Under the pieces are notes generated by a model, which was given only the letters and a program-made list of their open reading frames with translations, ran no database searches and was not told where the DNA came from. A DNA stretch of 64,000 nt from the NCBI GenBank assembly GCA_030248135.1, contig JASANC010002039.1, positions 62,001 to 126,000 on the forward strand, in the 5' to 3' direction. How positions within the stretch are numbered: position 1 is the first letter of the stretch; each line of letters opens with the position of its first letter. This document shows, in pieces, positions 14,001 to 25,800 of this stretch. Position numbers and translations under genes: made by a program. This stretch comes from Theristus sp. LFF4_11 (taxonomy: Eukaryota; Nematoda; Chromadorea; Monhysterida; Xyalidae).

Positions 14001-15990
14001 TGGAATGGATTTTGGCATTTCTGAGAGTGCAAACACGTCTACCCTTCGCTCCATATTGTTGTCATCATTTTTTTGTGATGGCGCAAAAGTTGCATCGTGC
14101 CATCGCGTGTCGTCCAAAAACTCGGCCATACACCAAAACTACATGAATGATGTGATACATAGTCAAAATGTATGGGAAACACGTGTGTGTGCGCGTGTCG
14201 AGATAAAAATGCACGATATTCTCGTTCCGTAGCGTTCGTTCTATTTTTTATCCCCTGATCAACACACACACACACACCAATTATCAACATTGACAAACGA
14301 CGCAACCAGCAGTTTGGTGCGAATAAAGTTTGAATTTGTATTCACATACTATTATCTTTCATTTTGGTCCCCGTTCTCTGTGCCTTTGCACACAGGGATA
14401 GGAAAAACGTTTCACAGAATCGCGGGAATTCAAAATTGGGTTACGGTAGCTGACGAAAGACGTCGGATGACGTCATGCGTCTGGTTCGGTGTCCGGCTTT
14501 TCCCCAACGCGTGAAACTTTTGTGCACGCGGTCTTCCTGTAACGATAATAGCCAGTGATCTGCGCACACACCGTTTTGATTTCACATGTGAAAATGCGAA
14601 CTTGAAAATTGCGCAACATGACTTGTGTTGTGGAGTTGGTAGAGTTCGAAATTTTTTAAAACTTTACAAAAAACTTTTAAAAAATCGGGATTTATTAATG
14701 TTTTTAAATTGATTAAAAATGATGATGGATTCCACAAGGACAATGAACACAAACTTTTTAAAAGAATATGATGGCAAAACGCTGAAATTGAAGATGTTGA
14801 CAAAATGCGGACCTGGAAATCATCTGGGTTCAAAACGCAAGCTACGCTGATTGGCCGCCATCACAACCAATCAGCGTGCCCATTTTTAAAACCCATTGCG
14901 TTTCATTGCACCGCTTTTCTCACACTAATTTCTGATATTTTGAGAATTGTTTTTTTAGAATTTCTGTTTTTGTCGGGCAGAAAATGCCGCCCATTTCTAT
15001 TTTCAAAGCCGAAATTGCGGCGCCGTTATAAATTTGCAACCGAGACATTATTGCGTGTTTTTCATGCGATTGTTGCATTGGAAATGGCAAACAAAACTCA
15101 TTCAGGGACAACAATGAACATTCGTGCATCAAAAGCATGTACCTTTAATGAGCTGTGACATTTCACCATGTTCCGGTTGCTTATTTTAAAATACACCATT
15201 TCCAGGGGGAGGGGGGGGGGGCAGCATTGCAGGTTTCAGCGGTTTAGGACAGTTTGTTAACAACAGATGTGTGAGTTGGAATATGCGGGGGGCACAGAGA
15301 AACCTGATTTCGAAAAACGAAGAAACATCTTGAATGTCGATCGGGAATTGACTTAGTTATTCATTATGTTTTGTATTGTATTTTTGTATTGTTTTTTTGC
15401 TGTAATGACGGCTTGGTGCATATTTGGTGTCTAGTTTTTGAAATTAGATTCTATTAATTTTTGTAAAGGGAGTTAATCAAATTCTACTTGCTATTTTATC
15501 GTTTTTTAAATCTCCCTTTTATTCTCACATTATTTTATACTTTTTACAATGAAAAATTGAAATATTGCAACTGAGTCAAGCAAATGCACGACAGACAACC
15601 AAAAAAATAAACACGAAAAAAGCCAAACAAAGCAACCGGTAATTCAATAAAAAACTGCTATCAACTTGATCACAACAGAAAGCACACAGTGACAGAAACA
15701 TTCACAAACTTACATTTTTTTCTCAAATGGAAAGAAGTTTAAAAAAATTTAAAAAATGTGGTGCAAGTTTGAAAAATACAAAAAAGAATGGATAATCACA
15801 AAACTACAGAACTTGTCGCAAAAATCGTAATAAAACGGGCAAAAATCCGTAATTATACTGGACTAGAATTTTACACTTGAAGATATGAGTTCAACAATGG
15901 GCAACAAATAATCCAGAAGCAAGAATTGTTAGAAAAGAAGCAAAAAAATGTTACCAGACCAACAAAGGAAAGCTAATAGCTCGGTGGTAT
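11057..15990. other. Gene-free stretch
   Basis: No supported exon. It includes G homopolymers near 12.52 and 15.21 kb, one MITE (13.86-14.03 kb), a fragment of the GGGAATTCAAAATTG MITE near 14.43 kb, and a CGCTGATTGG/CCAATCAGCG hairpin near 14.85-14.88 kb. The right end is presumably the 3' flank of the RhoGEF gene. Confidence 0.45.
13856..14029. mobile_element. Short MITE with CACTCT ends
   Basis: Inverted ends of about 25 bases (CACTCT, six or seven variable bases, GCCAAAATCCATTCCA) flank a 120-base core in which CCATGCCA/TGGCATGG is also inverted. It is 174 bases long with no coding capacity. No clear target duplication was seen. Confidence 0.6.
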
Positions 15991-16119
15991 GGGGATCACA
16001 AAAAATCGCAGTGAAACACAGTTATGAGCGACGGCCTGACTTGTGGTTGAACGTAACCCAAATCCCAGCCAGATTCAACCAAATGCAACTGCATTTCCTC
16101 CAAAACGGCGTTGCACTGC

Positions 16120-16644
16120 TCATTTCTCGTGTTTCCTTTTGCCGCCGCTTTCCGCCTGTACACCGCCGAGTGCCGTGTTACGCTGTCGCCGCTGCAGGCG
16201 TCTTTGTCTTCTCTGTTCGTCCGTCGCTGCGCCCGGCGGCCCCTGCGTCGTTTCGCCCAACAGCGGTGAATTCGGCGACGACGACGACGATGAGTTTGGG
16301 TCGACGTTCGACGGTTGCATTGACGCTGACGACACGCGCAGCTGCAGCGGTCGATGTGCCGGCGGCGCACTGCCACCAGCGCTGTCATCATCGTTGGTGC
16401 CAGGCCGTCGCACTGATTTCCGCTGTTGGCCGCCGCAACCATCCGACCGAGTGGTCGACTTTTGGCCGGCCGAATATTTTCGCTGTTCGCTATGTTTATT
16501 TTGACAGTCGATTTCATCATCGGCTGGCGGGGAGCTCGACGGCAGTGGAGGCGGCTCCTCGGGCAGCTCCGAGATCAGTTCATCGATGACGGCAGGCTGT
16601 TGTTGTTGCTGTTGTTGCTGTTGTTGTTGTTGTTGTTGTTGTAT

Positions 16645-16689
<45 letters not shown>

Positions 16690-16777
16690 TTGTTGTTGCT
16701 GTTGTTGTTGTTGTTGGTGTTGTTGTTGGTGTTGGTGTTGTTGTTGTTGCTGTTGTTGTTGTTGTTGGTGTTGTTGG

Positions 16778-16823
<46 letters not shown>

Positions 16824-19800
16824 GGTGTTGTTGGTGTTGGTGTTGTTGGTGTTGTTGTTGATGTTGTTGTATTTGTTGTTGTTGGTGGTGTTGTTGTATT
16901 TGTTGCTGCTGTTGTTGGGGCGTGAGCGCCAGTACAATGCCAGTTGCGGAGTCGCACGGCGACGTCGAGCTCGTCATTGGCGACACGGGCACCAGCGTCT
17001 CCGTGCTCGTGCGTGACTGCGTGTCGCCGGGCTCGACGGAGAGCACCGAGGTCTGGCGGGAGACCGACTGGCCGTCGCCGTTGCCGCTGACCGGCCGCAG
17101 ACTCGCACGACGCTCCGTCGGCTGAGTGCGCTCGTAAAGCTCCTGCAAAGCTCGTAAAGCTCCTGCAAAGCTCGTAAAACTCCTGCAAAGCTCGTAAAGC
17201 TCCTGCAAAGCTCGTAAAGCTCCTGTAAAGCTCGTAAAGCTCCTGCAAAGCTCGTAAAACTCCTGTAAATGAATCTGTAAACGAACGAGCAGCAATTTAT
17301 AGGCGATCGATTTTAAGTGGGCTAATCCGGGAAAAGCGCACAGAGAACGCCGTCAAATAGGTCGCTCATCGAGTTTCGGCGGTAATTAAGGGCTCGTGTA
17401 CTATTCCGGCCCGTAGAATTCCGGCCCGCTCATTCCGGCCAGAAGAATTCCGGCCTGAAGAATTCCGGCCCGGAGAATTTTCGCCAGCAAGAACAATATT
17501 AAACCACACTAAGTGATTTTTGGTAAATAAATTCTTAAGTGATTTTTATTTTTGTTTAGAACTTGCCTGCAGTGACTTGTTGTAGGTTCCTAATCCTAAG
17601 CCAAGCCTTTTTAATAAGGTAAAAGGGTCACAAATCCTGTTCATGATAAAAAAATTTAAAAATTTATTTGTAGTTTCTTTTTTTCCAAAAGGTTTCACTT
17701 TCCAAAAAAAGCAAACAGGACGAACATCATTGAAAATACACTGTAACTTGTGAACATCGATATTTTATTTTATTATTTCATTACCAAAATCACTTCGTGT
17801 GGTTTAATATTGTTCGGGCTGGCGAAAATTCTCCGGGCCGGAATTCTTCCGGCCGGAGTTCTTCGGGCCGGAATGAGCGGGCCGGAATTCTTCAGGCCGG
17901 AATTAGCGGGCCGGAATTGTACTCCCCCCGTCATTAAGTACCCATATACACCCGTCGGCGGGGCTCTCAATTCCCCGAACGCACTGACAATAGTCGAACG
18001 TGCTACCAGCAGGCCACGAGTGTGAGCATATATGATCTTTTGTTTTGGTCCCGCAACTCAATGCGCGCATAGACAGGTAAACAGTTTCATGAATGACGCG
18101 GGAATTCAAAATTGGTAAAGTGATCCGTGTCCCCTACATAGGGCCGAGTTACTTAGGCGACTTTGAATTGCCACATAAAGATTGAAACTAGTTTCCTTTT
18201 CTGCACTGTTTGAAACTGCACACGCATTCAGTCGCAGAACTTAAAAAAATTCATATTACCTTGTAATGCGCCAACTGTTCCTTGGCCTCTTGCAATTCGT
18301 CCTGCATTTGCTGTACGGCCGTCAGCATCGCAGTGAGATGTTTCATTAGTGGCGCCGCGATCGTCGTCAGACGGGCGCACGGCACGGACGCGTCCATGAT
18401 TGACGTCATCGTTGACTGATTGGTGGCGTCACGTGACGTCACGGTGTCGAGCAGTTGGTCGTGGCGAACGCGCATGCCTGTGAACGATTGCGAAATTTAG
18501 AGAAAACGACGCAGCTGCAGCGATTGAAATCAAGTCTGCGAATCCAGAGTCCACGTTTCACAAATGGATTCAAAACCCAGAAACGGTTTCTGTTTGGAGT
18601 TTGAAAATTCAAAAACTGTCAATGTTGTCGTTTCGCACGTCCGACTGCAAAGCAAAATGAGTGTTTTCGTGCAATGCAACATATCGGTGTCGACAGAGAA
18701 ACCCGCCCAACACGCCTGCAACATTAAAGGCCCATTCATGCACGCGCGCGCTGACGGCGCGCTAACATGAACGTGCGCATGACAAAACTGAAGCGCGCTG
18801 TTTTATTTTGCTTCGTGAATGTGTAGCGAAGTGACGCGCGTCAGCGCTCTTCAACCTCCATGAATGGCGCTTAAGACCAGCAACAGCAACAAAGCACTCG
18901 CCATCATTGATTGCTTCGAGCAGTCGGTTAGCTTGCACGATCGCAGCGAGTATGATCTCGCGTTTGCACGGGTGCTGCCGCAGCTGCGACACGTCGAACA
19001 CGGCCAGCGCGTCCGTCAACTCGCACAGGCGCTCGGTGTCGCTGGACGATTGTCTGCAGCAAAAAAAACACAACAATCGTTTTAGGTTTCGTTCGTTTTT
19101 TTCTCGATATGTTTGGATTCATGAAATCACAATATGATCTTATTTTCACCGTTCATGGCCGGCCGGCCACGTAGATGCGCAAACTATACGCACGGCCTTT
19201 GTTGTTGTTGTTGGGATTTTAGGCGATGTTTTTAGCCAGGGCTAACGCAGAGAAGCGTACAGAACGCCATTGAGTAGGGCGCCCATCAAGTGACCTGTCA
19301 TACAGTGCCTGCCTATACACCCCTCGGCGGGGCTCGATGCCCCGAGCGCCCAGACAAGTGTCCAACGCACGCACTGCCACCACGCCTTGCCCACAAACGC
19401 TCACCAACATGCAAACTCAGCAACAAACTCACTGATTCACCAGCTCGCTGAGCGTCCGCTGTTTCTCGACGAGCAACTCGACGACCTGCCTGTCGGCGCG
19501 GCTGAGTCGCTCCATCGGCGTCATCACCGGCTGCGCGTGCCCGAGCACCTGCGGCTGCGCGACGCTGATCTCGGAGGGGTTCACGAGGGCACCCTCGGTC
19601 GAGACGAGCACGTGCCGCTCGCTGCCGCTGTCCTCGTCCGTGCCGCCGCCGCTGCTGGCGTTGTTGCTGCCGCCGACATCCGGGTAGCTGAAACGTATTC
19701 CCGTTTTGCTAAAAGCATCCTTTATTATTATTTTTGTTAAGAATAAAAAGAACGTCAGTTAATTTATTTTCTTTTGAATTCGGTCCAGGAACGAAAAACA

Positions 19801-22800
19801 ATAAAAGGGTGTTTTCCAGGGTAACTCAATGCGCTGATCACGCATTTTGGGTTAGTTTTCTTACGCGAGCAACTCTAGGTGCTGAATCGTGTCGATTTCG
19901 GGCGAATCGGCCGTGGAAGTTGGCGAAATCGGTCCAGGAACGAAAAACAAGAAAAGGGTGTTATCCAGGGTAATTCAATGCGCTGATCACGGATTTTCGG
20001 TTAGGTTTCTTATGTGAACAACTCTAGATACTAAATCGTGACGATTTCGGGCGAATCGGCCGTGGAAATTGGCGAAATCGGTCCAGAAACGAAAAACCAG
20101 AAAAGGGTGTTTTTCAGGGTAATTCAATGCACTGATCCCATATTTTGGGTTAGTTTCTCATGTGAGCAACTCTAGTTACTGAATCGTGACGATTTCGGGC
20201 GAATCGGCCGTGGAAGTTGGCGAAATCGGTCCCAAAACGAAAAACAAGAAAAGTGTGTTTCCCAGGGTAATTCAATGCGCTGATCACGGATTTTGGGTTA
20301 GTTTTTTATGTGAGCAACTCTAGATACTGAATCGTGACGATTTCGGGCGAACCGTCGTGGAAATTAGCGAAATCGGTCCAAATACAAAAAAACTGTGTTG
20401 TCCATGGTAATTCATTGCGCCGATCACGGCTTTTGGGTCAGTTTTCTTATGTGAGCAATTCTAGATACTGAATCGTGACGATGTCGGGCAAATCGGCCGT
20501 AGAAATAGCATAGGCGAAATCGGCCCAAAAAACGAAAAATGAAAACCCTGAGGTATCCGGGGTTTAGAAGAATGTGTGACCAACGAGATGTGAATTTGGT
20601 TCGACCTTCGGGACTTATTTAAAAGTCAGAATATTATCCAAAAATGCGGGAGACGCATATAAAAGGAGGAATATGGCTTTGTGTAAGCAGTGAGAGACTT
20701 GGCTCGACAACTCTTTTCAAGTCTCTGATGTGGTACACACGGATACAAGTACATAAAAGCCATATTTTTGCGCAGTTTGTTCACTATTTCGGTTGCACAT
20801 GTACTTTGTAGACAATTAAAACTTCAACATTTGCGGTATTTCGGGCATTTAGCGACCACTAAAACCACTAAAATAACGATCAGACTTCAGATCGCTGATA
20901 CTGGTTTGCCCAGAACAAAGTGTATCGCAGAGGCATTAGGGAACGCCAGGTCTCCTTCTGTGGCAAAGGCAACGACTCACGGGACAGACAGTTTTGCCAC
21001 TTGAGTTTAGTAAAAAGGCTGAAAATCAACGGAAGACAACACCTTTTTGTCACTGGTGCTGGTGTGTACACAGCGATGCGTACGTTAGCAACGATAAAAC
21101 CACATGAAACAATGTTTTGCAGTCTCTGATTTTTCTGTTTTTGCACAGAATTTACAGATTGTTGATTTACAGAAGTTCTGCACAGAATTTGCACAGAATT
21201 TCGCACATGATGTGATTTCGAACTAAACTGGAAAGGACAGTGAAAAATAATTTTAAAACTGTTTTACACTTTTCAGTAAAACAAACGCGGCGCAAAAATA
21301 TAGCTTTTATGTACTTGTATCCGTGTGTACCACATCAGAGACTTGAAAAGAGTTGTCGAGCCAAGTCTCTCACTGCTTACACAAAGCCATATTCCTCCTT
21401 TTATATGCGTCTCCCGCATTTTTGGATAATTAAAACTTACACTCAAGTACTGCACATTGTAACTCACAAGTGTGTCAAGAGGGGCACATCACTGATGAGG
21501 CCACCCTTCTTATTTATTGGCCAGGCCCAAATGCAGAAAACCATCGAGCAATTTAGTTGATTTTTATCCGGGTAGAATGCAAAAAGAAATTTTTGTTAAA
21601 ACTTCATCTGCCTGCCGGTGCTGTATGCATGCTGATTGGCTGCATCATGCCAGCCGAGCCAACCAATCAGCAATCAGTCCCAATCAAATTGCGCTCACTT
21701 TAATTTCAGCGCATCCTCGACGCCTTCGCGCTTCTTTTGCTGCACTGCTTGCTCGTTGATGAGCTTGAACCAGCTGAAAAAAGTGGGTAAAACAGTGCTC
21801 TGAGCAGTCGCTACTTTTTAAAAGAGTACTCAAACTTTCACTCTTTGGAAATACATTGCAAAACGATAACAAACGTTTCTTTCCGCGAACAGTTTCTCAC
21901 AAAAAAATCGCAAAACCCGAGCACGAAATTGTTCATGACGCGCAAGTTTTATCGGTTCTTTTCCAACAAATAACGTTCCGCAAACACTTCAAAAGCCTGC
22001 TATCTGACCATCTGGGCGGCAATGAACAACGTTCCCAAAACGAAACAAAGCAGACATGGGCTACACGCAATGAGGCGACGCTGTTTATGCTGCTGGGGGC
22101 ATCAATCAAACGTGTCCCGAACTGGAACAACCACGGAAAACGAAAAACTCAAGGGGCCTACTGAATAAACAATCACAGAATAGAAAGAAAGACATCTTTC
22201 AAAGCAGCTTTTTCTGCAATGTTCTGCTTCTTGCGCATCCCTTTGGGGTCGCATGGAAACTTTCGGTGCGTGTGGGTGGTCGCATTTTGCTGAATTTTTG
22301 TTTTGTGTAAATTTTCTGTTTCCTGTCGCATGTGTGCGACCATTTTTTTTCATTCTCGTTTTTTCTGGTCAATCAGAAAAATTGGCTTAACTGTACAGGG
22401 ATGAGATCCAGGGATCGCGTGACCAAGTCAATAGACGTTTCTGTTATTAAACTGTTTTTTGAAGAACCGTTCAAAATTCCATTGAATATTTCATTCGGAA
22501 TTTTTCTGGACTCGGCTTACATTTTCTTCTCTGCCACCGTCGGCGCGACAAGCTCGTAGATCTGGGGATTCAGTCCATAGGCGTTGATGACAAAGAGCGC
22601 CTTTTTGTCTGCAAAAACAGAAATATCCGAAACGTACGAGAAAAAATGAAGATTTGATTTTTTTGATATCAAAACTGGACTCACTGGTCGCAACGTCATT
22701 AGTGATCAGACTGGATAGTCGCAACACGGGACACATTTTCATGTTGTTGTTCGAGTGATATCTGAGAAAAGAGCACGCAGAACTTCCGATTTTTGTTGGG

Positions 22801-25800
22801 CAAGTCCACGTTTTAATAAAACGATTTAGTCTGATTTGTATACAACCAATTCTGACCAAGCGGCGTGTTCAACTGATTCAAAATGGGAAAAATCGACTGA
22901 GCCTCAAAAAATGTTGTTTGTTTCTAAGAGGCACAACAAAACTATAGTGTTTTCATGCGAACGTCTTACTTCAGAATCAGCCTGTCCGAGTGTCTCTGCA
23001 ACAACACGAGCATGTCATCAAGCACGACCACGTGCAGATCCACCATTTTGTTCTTGCCGAGTTTCCAAGTCATGTGTCCGTCATAAACCAGCTTGTAACG
23101 AGTCAGATCCAACTGGCGGTACTGTCGCGTCATCGGGTGGTTCTCCTTGTCGAACGGCGTCGTGTCCAAAACAGCTTGCAGATCGGCCAGTCTGAATAAA
23201 AATCGAAAAACGCTTAAAGTGAATTTGTAATACTGAAGACACGGGAAATGTGGCACACTTATTGGCCGCCTCAAGTTCGTTCGACCAATGAACGACTGTT
23301 GTCAAGATTCGACAGCGCATTGGTTTATTGGTCGGTCACTGAGACAAATTACTGGAACAGTTCGTTGAGTAAACAATTTTGTTGAGTGTAATTTTGCTCG
23401 CTCGTTACTCGTGAGACCCTAACTCAGCGATTGTCTCCACCCACGATTTTTAAAAACCCCAAGTGCAGTGCACTAGCATCTCCGAGGGAGCCATCTGTTC
23501 TGGAGGCGGTCGAAAACCACCGGCCACGTGCAGCTTGGCTGACGCTAAAAAGGCATTCATGAAACAGTATTTAGTGACCGCGTAGTTATATTTTAACACA
23601 ACCATGCGTCACTAAATACTGCTTCATGAATGCCGCTTAAATTGGTGCGACACCCTTCCGCAGTAGCGACAACGAACAACGAACAACAGCAACAATCATT
23701 TCAGCCCCTCTAAATGTCAGCACGCACTTTCTGCGGCTCTCCGACTCGTGTTTCGCCTGGTCGACGGAGCTGAGGATGGTCTTCGTGAGGAACAGCGCGC
23801 GTTTCACTTTGTTCAACTCTTCGCTCGGCTCGGCCGTGTATTTCGCAGTGGACTCGAGCAACAGTGGATACTTCGTTAGGCGCATCATCTCCATTGGCAG
23901 CATGTCCTGAACGTGAATACTCACAAATGAAACGCTGCATTTTAGCGTCATTTTTTCTGCTATTCGACTGGCGGCATCTGGAATTTTGGGGTACTTGGTT
24001 GTTGTTCATCAGGGTGTTTGAAATTATTCACACAGGTCGGGTGCAACACACAAAGTTTATAGTCATGTATGATCTTTTATTTTGGTCCCGCAACTCAACG
24101 CGCGCATAGATAGGTGAATCCCCTACACAGGGCCGAGTCACTTGGGCGACTTTGAATAGCCACATAAAGATTGAAACTAGTTTTCTTTCCATGTCTGCAC
24201 ACGCATTTAGTCGCAGAACTAAAAAAATTATGTTAATACTGAAACAGCCTCACGAACAGACGCACCTTCAACTGTAGCTTTCTGCAGTGGCTGCTCTGTT
24301 CGGCCTCAGCCAAGAATCGTTGAAACGGCGACTCCTTCTGCGAGCGCGCCTTCAATTCGGCGAGCGCATGCTGCTGCCGCTGGACGAACGTGGCGGCCAC
24401 TTCGGCGAATCTGTGGCCGCTCTCGCCGTCGAACATCGACAGCACCAGATCGCCGATGTCGCCGTACAGACCTGCGGTGAAAATGGCGCTCATTGGAAGC
24501 TGCTCAAATTTGCAAATGAAACCCTCAAAACTGGTATTTTCATTTTGACTTCCAATGAGAAAAAAACGTTTCCAGAAATCTTTTTCCATAAACTGTTGAG
24601 CTACTACCGTCGATAGCTGAACAAATCACCGGTAGCACAATAAAAAACATCAATTATTTCTGCTGCCAGGCAGCCTGTTTCGCAATTTGAGCCGGGACAT
24701 GGAGTTGAAGGAGTATGTGGCGATTTCTGTGGAGCGATCTGTCTGGCATGTGTTCCTACTTACCAATTGCAACCAATCGACGATAAATCAGCTGCGTAAA
24801 CTCCATGCAATCAGCGTTTCTTGGCATCACCAATGCAAACGTGTTGACAAAACGCAGAATCACAAACGTGTGGTGAACGCACCTTTCTTGTCGTTCTGCC
24901 ACCACAGCTCCTGCGCGCTGCGCATCTGCGCGCACAACCGCGAATGGCACTCGATCAATTCGTCGAGATTCGGAAACAACAGACGGACAAAGTCGCCGTC
25001 AACGATGCCGGACGCTTGCGCCTGCGCCATCGGCACACAGAACACACGCCACATCACTTTCAGATTGCGCACGTGCGAACGCTCCGTGTGGAACAGTTCT
25101 GGTTGAGGAAGAACGGGAAAACGAATGAAAAACAACTACGGCAGAAATGCGGATGTGTCACAATGGAAACGCATGAAAGCTGCCATGAATCAGATTGTTC
25201 GGTATCTTTTTCTGCTGCGGTTTTCGAAGGCCCAACAGAGATGATCTTGATCTTGATGAACGCCCAACAACCAACCGTTGATGATCTCCTGTCGTTTTCG
25301 TTCCTTCGGCGGCAGACGCTTCAGTGTGTCAGCATCGAGCAGCTGCTCCAACGGTGGCGTCTCAGACTCCACGTCCAGATCGCTGTCCATGTCCAGCCAA
25401 GCGTGCTGCTGCTGTCCGAGCGACGCACAACTGTAGTCCCTGGCAACGTCTGTCGCCACGGTGACACCGCCGCCACCGCCACTGTCGCTCTCTGTCGACT
25501 GCATTCGCTGGCCGAGCTGACTGTTCGCGTGCATGATCGACTTGCCGTGCGCGTCAACGTCGCTGAAATATCTGTGTGCACACGCAGCTGTATTATTCAT
25601 TTTGGTGGCTGGCAGGCACATTCGGGGACGGGCGACATAGATAATTCGTTGCGATATCGATCAAAGTTGTTCGGTCCTAAGGCCCGTTTATACTAATGTC
25701 CTTAGGTTTATGTACGTCACGTCACATCTTGTGTTATTGCAGTCCATGGAGTTGTGTAATTGACGTCCGTCAACGTACGTCAGCATACATCAGAGAAACA

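Noticed and set aside
14805..15158. 117-codon plus-strand frame
   Set aside because: Low-complexity A/T-rich sequence with a hairpin inside, no splice partners and no domain resemblance.
16426..17016. Plus-strand frames of polyLeu and polyCys
   Set aside because: They are antisense readings of the CAA repeat in the RhoGEF last exon, with no splice or domain support.
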